This document shows positions 11,459-22,519 of a stretch of DNA of 64,000 bases, in pieces. Position 1 is the first letter of the stretch; each line of letters starts with the position of its first letter. The notes beneath the pieces were generated by a model, which saw only the letters and a program-made list of their open reading frames with translations, was not told the DNA's origin and did not search any database. Origin of the DNA: Cymodocea nodosa (Eukaryota > Streptophyta > Magnoliopsida > Alismatales > Cymodoceaceae); assembly GCA_036874045.1 (NCBI GenBank), contig CM072344.1, positions 3,444,501 through 3,508,500 on the forward strand, written 5' to 3'. Position numbers and translations under genes: made by a program.

Positions 11459-11815
11459 CTGCGCGTACTCCGGTGGAGGACCAGGTTCGGTCGTCGGCGG
11501 TCGGTACCTGGAGCGAAAGTCCCGAAGAACCACGCCACTTAAGTTTACTCCCGTGCGATCGCGTTTTTTTTCGTTTTTCGATGGCTTAATTTTTGTTATG
11601 GAAAAGTATTTTTTTTCGTTTTTCGATGGCATAATACTCGTTGTGTTTGTGTAAACACCACGAAAGCACCTATATCTTCTATGTTTAAACACTAAAAGTT
11701 AACGAAAATACTTATTCATTAAGTTTATCCTCCACTTACACCTCTCAAGTGAAAAATGAACGCAGTGTCTTAACATTTGTAGGAATTACCCAATCTTGAA
11801 TGTATGTTTTTTTTT
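11459..11815 (-). promoter_or_regulatory. 5' flank of TMEM97-like gene with a short direct repeat
   Basis: This is the region upstream of the exon 1 ATG. It contains two copies of a 28-bp unit, 11563-11590 and 11608-11635, centred on 'cgtttttcgatggc' and 45 bp apart. I cannot place a TATA box or transcription start with confidence. The gypsy fossil begins at about 11816, so the intact upstream region is only about 350 bp. Confidence 0.4.
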
Positions 11816-12500
11816 TATGGCTAAACCATTCCATCCACAACAATATGGCCTAGATATTCAATAAATGAAACTCCAAAACTACATTTGCTTTGGTTAATAA
11901 AGAATTTATAAGTTTGTAATAATTCAAAAACTTGCCGTAAATGTTGAAAATGATCATCAAGAGAGGTACTAAAAACTAAAATATCGTCGAAAACACATGA
12001 GCACCAAAATGTTGTAGAAAAGGTCAGAAGACTTCATTCATTCATGATTGGCAAGTTTGTTAAACCGAATGGCATTACGATGGAACTTGTAATGGGGATC
12101 GTGTGTCTGGAATGTCGTCTTTTTGGTATCATTCAAATGCACCCTTATTTGGTGATATTCGATTCGAAGATCCAATTTAGAGAAGATTCGAGCTTTGGCC
12201 AGTTCATCGAGTAATTCTTTAACGATGGGAATTGGAAAATAGTCTCAAATTGTGTATCAGTCTAATTGTCAGTAATCGACACAAAACCTTCATGATCCAT
12301 CTTTTTCCAAACTAATAAAATCGATGTTGAATGTGGACTCAACCTAGGCCAGATAATTCTTGCATTCAAGAATTCATTTACTTGCTTCTCGATCTCCTTT
12401 TTTTTGAAAATGTGGATATCTATATGGTGGCACCACAATAGCTTATCATTCATCTTGGAGGCAAATTCGATGGTCCTACTGTTGAATCAGTGGCAACTCT
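11816..12500 (-). pseudogene. Gypsy reverse transcriptase region (fossil)
   Basis: Minus-strand similarity to the gypsy reverse transcriptase: EKQVNEFLNARIIWPRLSPH (fingers), then a core with FDDILVFSTSLDDH and ending LGHIVVDG. It abuts the 5' flank of the TMEM97-like gene. Confidence 0.75.
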
Positions 12501-13300
12501 ATTGATTTTCCAAAAAGATCCTTGTATTGATCAAGTAATGGTTGGAGTCGTTCTAGTACATCTATCGCAGCCTCCCCACCATGTGTGCTGTAAATAATAA
12601 TGCACCCATTTCCAATCTTGCTAGATTTGCATGGCTGATACTTCTTTCATCTCTTCTTGCCTCTTTCCTAGTAATATATCCTTCAACCACACAAATTTTT
12701 TTCCTTTTTAAATTCTAATATTTTGTTTTTATACTCATTGAAATTTAGGTAAACTTTCTAGCCATTGGGATCCTAGAATAATAATGTCATATAATCCAAC
12801 TTTAGCTAATAACACATCAATATGAAACTCATAGTCTTGGTTGTAGATTTTCAATCCTTCAAATATCTTCATCGAAAAGTTTTCTACCACCTTGGCTCTC
12901 GTTTTTCTCCATTGAATACTTTCCTGTCCTTCTAGTAAACACTATGGATCAATGAAGTTGTGCATTTCACTGCTATCAATCATGATGAGGGTGTGTTTGC
13001 CATCAACTATCCCCTAAAATTTCATGGTTGTTAGCCCTTTTGTTCTGCCTATTACATGCACGGGCACGATGACGTTGTCGTCGACGTCTTCTTCCCTTAT
13101 TGATTTTCCTCATCTATCTCTTCCTCTTCCTCATCTTTGTCCCCTTCTATGGTATATAGTGTCCTGGATTTGCAATGGTGCCTGTTTGTCCATTGTTCGT
13201 CACAATGGTAGCATAGTCATGTCCTACGTCGATTTGCCATTTCATCAGGTGTGTCTTTTCGAATTGTGGGGTTCTTGTTTTTATTGTTAGAATTATTCAT
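12501..13300 (-). pseudogene. Gypsy gag-pol linker and protease-like region (fossil)
   Basis: A protease-like stretch (NFIDP near 12960; ILGSQWLESL near 12770) precedes the reverse transcriptase on the minus strand. The 88-codon plus-strand frame at 13024-13290 is a shadow of this region. Confidence 0.5.
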
Positions 13301-13791
13301 TGGTCTTCCTTGTCAAAGTCTTACTCCTGCGCCTGGTTCAGCCTATGGAAACCCACCCAACCAAAACCTTGTGCTCCCTGCTGCTGTCACCTGTGATGCT
13401 AATCGTAGTGTCGCTGCAAGGGTGATAGGATCCCTTGTTGTGACGTCGGATCAAACTTCCTCTCACAAACCTTGAATAAAAAGCTTTGTTACTTCTGGTT
13501 CCAGTAGTCGAGGCAACCGATTCAATAGCCATTCAAAGGTGTCCTAGTAATCTTTGAGGTTGCCCATTTGCTGTAGGTGTGATAGCTGCACCAATGACAT
13601 GTTGACCTCTTGAAAGGTGAATCTTTGAATAATATTTTCTTGGAAATCCTCCCAATAGATGCAAAGCCATGACAACCGATATTGATTGTGCCATTGATGG
13701 TGGTACCTTGGAAATTAGCGATAGTGTACCTGATCTTTTGATGTTCCATGGTGGCATAGATGTTGAAATACTATTCTACTTGTAGGACCCT
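13301..13791 (-). pseudogene. Gypsy gag C-terminal part (fossil)
   Basis: Reads VLQVE then YFNIYATMEHQKIRYTIANF, followed by WATSKITRTPLNGYIDP; this is the 'FRVEQYF...' capsid region of plant gypsy gag. The reading continues from 18583 across the copia insertion. Confidence 0.7.
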
Positions 13792-13954
13792 CTCAAGAGT
13801 TGTTATTGTCTGTATACATTTGAGATAGTAATCCTTGATGTGAGAAGATCTATAATACATAAAGGAGGAATGTGCTCATAGAGTAGTTTAGGAGAAGGAA
13901 AAGAAAAAGTTGATTAATTTGCTAAATGACAGTACAAATATGTAGTTTTTAACA
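13792..13954 (-). repeat. 3' LTR of copia element 13792-18582
   Basis: Aligns with 18396-18582: both have 'cttgatgt', 'gtttaggagaaggaaaagaaa'-like text and 'agttgattaa.ttg'. The boundary is set by the gypsy reading frame and polypurine tract. Confidence 0.75.
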
Positions 13955-13984
13955 CTCCTTCAAGTGGGGGGGGGGGTTCAAAAA

Positions 13985-14330
13985 AGTCTTGAATACCAAG
14001 CTTGCCCAAAAGTTTATGAAAAGTAGTAGTATCATTGAGTTTGGTGAGAATATCAACAACTTGATCTTCAACTTTAATATACTTTGTCTTGTTGGTTCCA
14101 TTCATGATTTTCTCCTAAATATAGTGACAATCTATTTTGATATGTTTAGCTCTTTTATGGAACACGAGGTTGGCAGTGATGTGGATAGCTATTTGATTAT
14201 CACAATAAAGCTTAGTTGGTTGATTGATGAATATTTGAAGGTTGTTGAGCAGATAATGCAACCAAGTGATTTCACAACATGTGGACTTCATGGAGTAGTA
14301 TTCAATTTTGGTTGAGGAGAGAGATACCAT
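13985..14330 (-). pseudogene. Copia RNase H region (fossil)
   Basis: MVSLSSTKIEYYSMKSTCCE is the SSAEAEY motif region, followed by LYCDNQIAIHI, KRAKHIKIDCHYI and QVVDILTKL. This is the standard copia C-terminus, ending at the polypurine tract. Confidence 0.8.
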
Positions 14331-14692
14331 AGACTACTTCTTACTTCTCCACAAGATCAAGGATTCTCCAAGAAAGATCGTTATCCTGAGGTAAAGTGAT
14401 GACTTGTAGGACAACTACCCTAATTTGCATCATAAAAGGCTTTGAGAGAAGTATTTAGTGGAGTAGAAGAGACCTTGGCTTGGAGCCCTTTTGAGATACT
14501 TCATGAGATGCATAACCACTTCAATATGTTCTTTGTATGGAGTGTACTTGAACTGACTCAAATGGTTGACAACATAGGTGATATCGAGTCTTGTAATGGT
14601 GGGATAGATTAACTTGCCAACTAATTTCCTGTAGGTCTCAAGGTTCTTGTGCTTGTTTTTTTCTTCATAGTCTTTAAGAAGATGTTTGATGA

Positions 14693-15539
14693 TCAGGGTT
14701 TTGGATGGTTTACATCCGAGTGCCCAAGTTCATTAAGGAGGTCCAAGATATATTTCCATTGGCATATGTTGATTCCTTTGTTGTTACGTGTTATTTCAAG
14801 CCTAAGGAAATAATTTACGTCACCCAAGTCTTTGGTGGGGAAATGCTTCTTCAGTTCATCTTTCAATTCTTGAAGTTTACCTTCATCATTCCCTACAATA
14901 AGAAGATTGTTAACATATACTAGGACCATAATATGAGAGTTCCCATCATTTAACATGAAGAGTGAGTAATTAGATTTAGATTGGTGGAAACTAGTAGTAA
15001 TGAGACATTGAGATAGTTTGTGGAACCAATTTCGAGAGGCTTGTTTGAGACCATATAAGGATTTCTTTATATGTTAGACTTTGTCACCAAACTCTCCCTT
15101 TCCTCTTAAACTAGGTGCCAACTCTATACAAACCTCTTCTTCCAAGTCACCATGGATAAAGGCATGCTAACGTACACCCAAGTTGGTCCATTTGTTGTAG
15201 TTTCCACCCAAGTTGAGCAACAAGAGTTAAAGTAATTTTGAGAGATCCCATTTCTATGATTGGTGCAAAGGTTTCTTGGTAATCTATTCCCTCTTGTTGA
15301 TTATACCCTTTTGTGATCAATCGAGCTTTGTATCGTTTTATAGAGCCATCATCTCTCCTTTTAATTTTGTAAACACATTTACATCCTATGGTTTTCTTAT
15401 GAGTAGGTCTTTCAACAAGTTCCCAAGTCCCAACACTTTTAAGAGCCTTGAGTTCTTTTGCCATGGCAAAGATCCATTTTTCATCTTTGATGACTTCTTT
15501 GAATGTGGATGGTTCTGACTCTACGTCCAAGGAATACAT
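14693..15539 (-). pseudogene. Copia reverse transcriptase region (fossil)
   Basis: Contains the N-terminal signature (KWIFAMAKELKALKSVGTWE, YKARLITKGYNQQEGIDYQE, TFAPIIEMGSLK) and the catalytic region (VLVYVNNLLIVGND) followed by PTKDLGDVNYFLRLEI. Confidence 0.85.
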
Positions 15540-15899
15540 AAATTATTTTTGTTGAGTAGGGGTTTTGCTATAGTTTATATAATGATGCAGAGGATAACGG
15601 GTTTTGATGTAGTTTTCCTTTTCTATAGTAGGGTAGGCATAATCATATAAGGTTGAGGGTGGCCATTGTTCTCTTTGTCCTCTTTGAAGGGTGGTTTCAT
15701 TGCTATCTTCACTATTCGAGTCAATGTTGGTGGTATCAACATTGACAACTTCGACAAGATCATTGTATTCTTAAGCATGCCTAGTAGTGTTGTGGTCTTC
15801 AATGCTATCTTGAACCTATCTAGTGGTGGTGGTATCTTTCCAAGAAAAAGGGTTATCACGTAAAGTGTTTTCACAGGCAATAATAACTTCATGGTGTTT

Positions 15900-16760
15900 T
15901 TCTTGGATTCTTTTATATGGAAAATCATGCTCAAAGAAAGTGACATCATGGCTAACCATGATCTTCCTAGAATCTAAATTATAGACTTTATACCCCTTTT
16001 GTCCAAGTGGGTATCCTACAAAAATGTAGTAATGAGTTTTAGAATGAAATTATTATTTTGATCAAGATTAGTAGCAAAATAAGAACAACCAAAAACTTTA
16101 AGTCTGTAATAATCAACTTTTTTATTGAACAAAATAACATGAAGGGTTTTATGTTGAAGGACAGATAAAGGTATGCAATTTATGAGGAAAATGGTTGTCA
16201 AGACACATTCTCCCCAAAACTCAATAGGGAGGCTAGCTTGAAATCTTAAACTCCTAACGACTTCAAGAATATGTTGATGTTTTCACTCAACCACCCCATT
16301 ATGTTGGGGTGTTTTTGGGCAACTTCAACTATGAACAGTCCCTTGATCGAGGAGAAAACTCTCGATTTCATTGCACATAAACTCCCCACCATTATTTGAC
16401 CTAAACTCTTTAATAATTTTTCCATGTTGTGTTTTAACAAGAGCAAAAAAATGTTTAATGCAATTAGTAACATCAAAATTGTATTTAATCAAATAAAGCC
16501 AGGTGAATCTACTAAAGTCATCTGCTAATGTCAAGAAATAATGTGCATCAGTGATAGAAGGGATGCCAAATCTCCCCTGTATATTAGCATGCACAAGATC
16601 AAAAGTAGCATGAGTGGTAATAGTTCTATTTGAAAATTTAAAACGAGTTTGTTTACCCATATGAAAAATTTCACAATCAAGATCTGTGGCAGAGATATCT
16701 TCGGGTAAAATTGTAGATAAGACTTTCATTTTTGTCTTGGATATGTGGCCAAGCTATTGG
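15900..16760 (-). pseudogene. Copia integrase region (fossil)
   Basis: GAG-pre-integrase tail, then DLVHANIQGRFGIPSI, LTLADDFSRFTWLYLIK and EFRSNNGGEFMCNEIESFL, the first two acidic residues of the DDE core. The 'QNGVVE'-like region is near 16270. Confidence 0.8.
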
Positions 16761-17249
16761 TGCTAGATTTCATTGGAAATAGTGCCCACAAAAAACCCTT
16801 TCTGTTTAGGTCCCTTGTTGTTGTTCATGTCGAAGAGGTAAAGACAACTTGACCTTTTAGCAAGCCCAATTATGTTCATCGTCTTCAAGTCCTGTAACAC
16901 ACAATAGTTAAGTAAAAAATTGGCCATACAATTTAGAATTTTAGTAAGCTTATTGATAGATACAAGGTTAATACTAAATGAAGGAATAAAGAAGACTTCT
17001 TTTAACTTGATGTTTTGATTCAAGGAGACGTTACCAATGCTAGAGGTTTTGATTTTTTCATTATTTGGTAATGTATAACGTTAGTAGAATCTTTATTGAA
17101 GGTATCAAAGGAATTGATGTTAGAGCAAATGTGGTTGATGGCTCTTGTGTCAATGATCTAAACATCCATTTCTAAGGAACCAAGAAAACCACCGTACTTA
17201 ATGTCATACCCGCCACAATGGTTGATTGATGTCATCTTTGTTTTCTTTT

Positions 17250-18240
17250 TTTCATCAAGAAGGCTTAATAGTTGCTAGAATTGATCAGTTATAAATCTTG
17301 TGTTGACTTTGCTTTTCTCATTTCTAATTTTAGAAGAGTTATTGACAGAATTGGCCATTTTTCCTATTTTTGGATCATAGATTTTGTGTAGCTTATGACT
17401 AGGTGTGAATCCAATTAGCCAGAAACACTTGTCCTATGTGTGCCTAGTCTTCTTACAATTGTTGCAGACGAGTTTGATGTTTTTATTCTTTTACTTTGTA
17501 GTAGTTTTCTCCCTTTCAATATTCATTACAACGTGGTCCATGTTCCTTTCCCTAGTTTTGATTCTTTATTATTTTTCTTCTTGTGAAAGATGTGAATACA
17601 CCTTGTTAAGGTTTGGCATAGTGTCACTGTATAAGATTTGGCTTCTTACATTGTCGAAGCTATAGTTGAGACCCATGAGTAGCTGCAACAATTTTTTTTC
17701 ATCCTTTTCTTCATTTTAAATCTTTTAAGAATTACAAGTGCATTTTCCACATGTGCGTGCACTTAGAATTTCTAATAAGTGTAGATAACTCGTCCTATAG
17801 CTCTTTGAGGTTACTATAATATTCAATGATATTCCTGCCAATCTAAGTGTACATGGCGATTTCCTTTTGAATACAATAAGCCATTGGTGCATTCTTTTTG
17901 GTAAATCTGTCTTGTAAATCAATCCAAAGATCTCGAGCATTTTCATGAAAAGAAAAACCCCTTTGAAGACTTGGCTGTATGGAATGAGTTGGTTAAGATA
18001 AAACAATATCATTGCTAGTAGCTTAAAGATCATATCCCTCTAGGTCTTTATCCAAATATGGGAGTTTCAAAGTACTGTCTATGAAATCAAATTTATTTTT
18101 GATTCGTTACAAATGTTTCTAACCCAAGAGAGGTTATTATCAAACTTGAGAAGTTGTGTGACAAGAGGAGTGATTGGATTGTCATTTACATGAATGTAGT
18201 AAGGATGAACATGAGTGGGTTTGTCCATGTTTCTTACCAA
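17250..18240 (-). pseudogene. Copia gag region (fossil)
   Basis: The start near 18230 (MDKPTHVHPYYIHVNDNP) is typical of copia gag. The capsid region follows (IYKTDLPKRMHQWLIVFK) and a knuckle-like segment lies near 17460. Confidence 0.65.
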
Positions 18241-18395
18241 CTAGGCCAAGATAATAAATTGATAATACCTAGAATGATAAAAGTTGGTGAAGAAGCCAAA
18301 ATGATCGTCTTCTAGATGTATTTGAAGAAGATATTGTGTTAATGTTGTTCATTGATTGAAGATGCAGTGAAGAGATGCCTAAAGTTCTAATACCA

Positions 18396-18582
18396 TCTTA
18401 AGATTTGTTGTCGTTAGTCTTCATATCATCGTAGTAAGAGTGAAGGTTACATTTAGGGTGGTAACCCTTGATGTCGTAAGGAGGAAGGTGCATGAAGAGT
18501 GGAGAGTGGTTTAGGAAAAGGAAATGAAAAAGTTGATTAACTTGTTGAAGAATGGTACAAATATAGATATGTCAACATAACA
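18396..18582 (-). repeat. 5' LTR of copia element 13792-18582
   Basis: Directly follows the primer-binding site at 18395 and ends where the gypsy gag resumes. It opens TGTTATGTTGACATATC on the minus strand. Confidence 0.75.
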
Positions 18583-18965
18583 ACTCTAAACCAACTAGCA
18601 AAGCAATGGTAAAAAAAAATGTTAAAGGAAAGAAATGAAGGAACAACTTTTAACAGACCCAACTCAAAGGGTCATCATTGTTGGCAAATGTTGGAAAAAT
18701 GAGGCACACCAGGGAACTCTGTTGTGACAATCCTCATCATTATCGTGGATATCTTCATCTCCCGAACCATTTCGCTCTTGCCTTCTTGAAGGCAACCCGA
18801 CTTGCGATCCTCCAATCATGCTACGGATTGCATCTGCCAAGCCATGAATCACTAATTGAGTTTGTTGATTACCTTTGGTGGATTCCTTGAATCATGAGAC
18901 ACATCTCTTCCGTCGTAGGTGAACCTCCTCCTCCTTCATTTGTCATCACCATTGTGCTCTGATAC
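18583..18965 (-). pseudogene. Gypsy gag N-terminal part and primer-binding site (fossil)
   Basis: Minus-strand gag start MVMTNEGGGGSPTTEEM with the primer-binding site a few bases upstream (TATCAGAGCAC at about 18957-18967). The open stretch GLADAIRSMIGGSQVGLPSR follows. Confidence 0.6.
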
Positions 18966-18967
18966 GT

Positions 18968-20064
18968 TGCTATTACGTGTCACATCATCCTTGCCCTAAG
19001 TCGTCATCTTGTCTGAAGCCTTGCAGATGTTAGGTGGAGGACGATGTTGACAGTGAGAACCTGACGTCACCATGGATTTGATGATGATGATGTGAATAGC
19101 TCCAGGATTCTCGGTCCATAGCTCCAGTTTGAATTTCCATGCACCCCTCAACGATGAAAGATCATAGAGAAGACAAGTAGGCGGACTTCCCTTGCTTTCG
19201 ATTGATTTATTAAGTAAGAGTTGTTAGACTTATAAAGTGTGGATGTTCTAAGCTTAAGTTCTAAATGTACACTTATGTGTGCAAAAAGAAAAGAGAGGAA
19301 ATGAGAAGAATGTACTAAGGTGATCTATGTGAGATGAAGTAAATTAGAATGAAAAAAATATATGAGAGAATATGACCTAAGGTATCTAGAAGGGGAGAGA
19401 ATAGTCATGTAAGAATCTTCCATTTAAGTGTGAGTATGAAGAAGAGATAATCCAAGTACGCGTGCGCAAATAAGGTAATATTAATAATTTTGATTATGAC
19501 AATAACAAGGAAAAGAAACATCGTTTGTGTAATAACAAAAAGAACCGAGGGTGTTAGAACGATAAACTCTCATTTGCAATCCATAATCAACCAACTTAGG
19601 TTGAAGCAAAATCATGGCATCAGTGTGGGGAGTATGATACCTGCGAAAGAGAGGGTGACTGGCGGCCGATCGATCGAAGGAGAGCTTTTGCCGGCTGCCC
19701 TCGTGCTCGTGCTGGGCGGTCTATTTGAGAGTTGCCGCCACGAACAAACGAACGATATCTTGTGTGGTATCGTCGCCACGAACAGATGAAGTCACCATGA
19801 TTCGGAACCATCGTCACGTAGCTGCTTGAAGCTTCCGCCACAAACGGACAGAGCTACCAACCGTTTGTCACCCAACACTGGTTCTGTCTATCTGTCTAGA
19901 TAAATATTCTCTAGCCTCAGTGATTTCTTTGAGGTTCACATATCTATACGAGTAATTGATCAAATCACTTCGCCTGTGATCGTCCTTTCCCTTTCTTCCT
20001 TCTTTTTCCTAACGGGGTGATGCATGTACTTTTTCTTATTCCTTTAGAAATTTAAATGCCAACA
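18968..20064 (-). repeat. Candidate 5' LTR of the gypsy fossil
   Basis: Lies upstream of the primer-binding site. On the minus strand it would run from TGTTGGCATTTAAATTTC (20064) to CGTAATAGCA (18968). No second LTR is present to confirm it. It includes a GC-rich patch (19650-19860) unlike its neighbours; the frames there show nothing recognisable. Confidence 0.3.
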
Positions 20065-20699
20065 ATGGGTAACGAGAAAATGACTTCATTTTCCACCACA
20101 CCATGTCATTTCCCTCCATTCCTGGTGACACAAACCCCTCCTAAAGCAATCCAGCGTACTTGTCTTTGGACTTCTTTTCTGACCGTTCCAATTTAAAAAT
20201 GAAGGACGTACTTGTCATGGAACTCCTTTTGCAGTTATTTTAAGCCATGAATGGTTAGATGTATGCCTTCCGAATCGTTTCAAAATCAAAGGTGATCAGA
20301 CGTATCTTCCCCTTAGGCCCTTTTTCTGATCAATCTAAGTCGAACTTACGTACATTTGAATTTGTATTCCAATTACTTCAAAGGCTCAATTATTTTCGTC
20401 AAAGAAAATCTTCAGCTTGTTCCATAAGCAGTAAAAAGGAAAATCATAACAGTTCAAAGCATCTTTTAATCTCATTGTTTGTCAAAGAGAATATGACCTC
20501 TACACTTCCATGTGAAGCAAGCACAAAATCAAAGGCAGCAAATTGACCAAAGCACAATCTTATTAGCAGGAAAGCTGCGTTCAACCTCTATAAATACCAA
20601 CAACAAGATCACAAGATGGGAAATATCTGCAAACTAGGACGAGATGGCAATCTTCAGACCACTCAAAGAAAGAATAGGATTCTTCAACTCCTGAAATTC
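20065..20699. other. Downstream flank of the second TMEM97-like copy, no gene recognised
   Basis: A 95-codon plus-strand frame (20259-20546) is open but shows no known domain, and the bases look non-coding. A TATA-like 'ctataaata' lies near 20587 on the plus strand, directed toward the antisense of exon 2; I do not call a gene there. Confidence 0.4.
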
Positions 20700-20881
20700 C
20701 TAAGCTCTTTTCTTCCTTGCAGCCCTAGCCATGCCCATGGATGTGGTCTTTTCACCAGAAGAGGAGTAGGGGAGAAGCCCCCTCAACAAAGCTAGCGCAG
20801 AGAAGAATAATAGGGTGCATACGTCTGGTAAGGCTTAGTGGATGCCCTCCCTGATCCCAGAAGCTCTGCCATTATTGCTGC
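20700..20881 (-). pseudogene. Second copy of TMEM97-like exon 2 (broken duplicate)
   Basis: After a CTTGTAG acceptor (20885-20882) the minus strand reads AAIMAELLGSGRASTKPYQT then YAPY. Next, in a neighbouring frame, comes LFFSALALLRGLLPYSSSGE and a tail MGMARAARKKRA with a stop at 20702-20700. Comparison with exon 2 at 92-1 (GGTGTATTC against TAT-TATTC) shows one base missing near 20811, which shifts the frame. The family's last helix and its lysine-rich, ER-retrieval-like C-terminus are both visible, so this copy also shows what the first copy should encode beyond the window edge. Exon 1 of this copy is not in the window: the intron homology is cut at 22519 by an Athila LTR. Confidence 0.8.
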
Positions 20882-22519
20882 CTACAAGTACAAGCTTTTT
20901 AAGCCAAGAGGATGTAAGAAGGGCAATAAAATTAGCAAAAGCAGAGCTATTACTGACAAGTAGACATCGCAAACCAACTGGAAAAATCACAACATCCAGA
21001 GAATCAAGAAGAAAAAAACCCAAGAAGGAAGAGGTAGAAAAGATGGAATGAATAAAAGAAGGAAAAGACAAGGTACATTGTGATCAAAGGTCCATCTCAT
21101 TGCCCACTGGGGCAGTGCTCCTGGTACAAACTTCCATCATGCGTTTCTAATATACAAGTTCCTAACTGTAATGCAACATACAGAAGCAGAGTACCCTTTT
21201 CAAATAAAGATTCTACTTCAAAAACATTAACACGTCTCTTTTACATGGAAAACTTCACCAACAATAACTTATCATTTAACGTAACAAACAAAATAAGGCA
21301 TGACAAGGCAACACCTCTCCCTTTTAATAAAATTTGGAGTCTTGTTTTCATCATTTTCTTTTCAAAAGAATCCTTGTGTAAAGAAGATGTTTCCACAGAC
21401 GTCCTCAACAAGTAAAGATTCCTCCACAAACTTCTCTTTATTGGCCCACACTCCATGTTGCTCCTCTTCATCTTCCATCAACTCCTTTTGTAGCAAACGC
21501 CAAATCCTCCCACTGTCCTCTCCTTCCTCTTCCCTGACTTGTCCTACAACATTTTTCTTCTGCTACATCTTTCCCCTGCGTGCTGATAATCACAGCTCCT
21601 CATCCAACCACCAGTGCCCATGCAGCATGCCCACTCACTTTGGGGATATACCGGATGTTAGAACAGAGAAAGACGCTACGTACATTGACCGCAAGGAACA
21701 TGAATTGTTGTTTGAAGAGGCTGACATAGACATAAAAGTGAACTTCCAAGGATCATTCAGCATAAGACATTGTGGTGAACTGGATAGGAAGAGTAGTCCC
21801 ACCTTCAAGATCATCACTCCTTTGAGGTGCGTGGTATGTTTCTTGTTTCATTTCCATTATCTTTTGCGTAATGTATTCTGCAAAGCAATGCTGAAATATT
21901 TTGTTTCCTTGATTAAATTATTTTCCGCCTGAGTCTTTAATTACATAATTTCCCAACCATATGAAATTAGCTTTCTCAAATTTAGTTCATATTCTTCTTT
22001 CTCTTTTTTTCTTTTATACTTTTTCCAGCCTAGTTGCAGTAATCACAATCATTTGTGGGAAAAATTATAGCTTCAAGTTTGGATTTTTTTATCATCCAAT
22101 TTTGTTTTCCTTGCAGTAAGTGTGTCTTCTTTCCTCATCTCCATTGAGAAGTCTTGAGTCCGATCGCTTTTTCCAGAGTTTGAACATTTCGTCCCAATTC
22201 ACTTTCTTGATGGTAGTTATATATCCTTCCTCCATTTACTACCCTTACAAGCTTAAGATTTTGTTTAAATACCAACTTCTCAGACTCTTTTCGTTGAAGG
22301 TTGATATTTTCTTGAAACAAATTACAATTTGCGATGATATTGTCTATGCCCAAATAATAATATCCTATTACTTTTGTTGTACTCATCATGCTTTGTTTCT
22401 TTGGATGGAACACCACCATATATTTTTAAGTATTCTATGTGATATTTGATCCATCTAACACAATATTATAATAATATAACATTGTTAGATATATGCAATG
22501 ATTCTATGTAATGGATAAT
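20882..22519 (-). repeat. Intron segment of the second TMEM97-like copy (partner of 93-1340)
   Basis: Homologous to 93-1340 with about 670 bases more (21055-21725). That extra part holds a plus-strand frame (about 21300-21932) and a minus-strand frame with an acidic stretch (21600-21400), neither recognised. It ends exactly at the start of an Athila LTR (22520). Confidence 0.8.

Larger units (their letters stand above)
13792..18582 (-). mobile_element. Ty1/copia fossil with short LTRs inserted in the gypsy gag
   Basis: Short LTRs (13792-13954 and 18396-18582, about 165-190 bp) bracket copia gag, integrase, reverse transcriptase and RNase H on the minus strand. The primer-binding site is at 18378-18395 (TGGTATTAGAAC on the minus strand) and the polypurine tract at 13958-13976 includes a run of 11 G on the plus strand. 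The flanking gypsy sequence shows a 5-bp duplication, 'accct' at 13787-13791 against 'actct' at 18583-18587. Broken many times. Confidence 0.85.
11816..20064 (-). mobile_element. Ty3/gypsy fossil, split by a copia element
   Basis: Minus-strand gag start (MVMTNEGG) lies near 18955, right after a TATCAGAGCAC primer-binding site. The gag continues to 18583, is interrupted by the copia element 13792-18582, and resumes from 13791. Protease-like and reverse transcriptase regions follow down to about 11816. There is no 3' LTR and no integrase in view, so only the 5' two-thirds remain. A candidate 5' LTR is 18968-20064. Broken many times. Confidence 0.7.

Noticed and set aside
11036-11542. 168-codon plus-strand frame
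   Set aside because: Antisense of TMEM97-like exon 1; GC-rich exons often leave long antisense frames.
13966-13976. Run of 11 G, considered as a quadruplex or telomere-like element
   Set aside because: Explained as the polypurine tract of the copia element on the minus strand.
20835-21071. 78-codon minus-strand frame matching the one at the window start
   Set aside because: Its repetition looked like a conserved small gene, but it is the wrong frame of the duplicated exon 2 and intron.
21300-21932. 210-codon plus-strand frame
   Set aside because: Low-complexity Ser-rich, in an intron; part of it is shared with the first intron copy but without coding conservation I can show.
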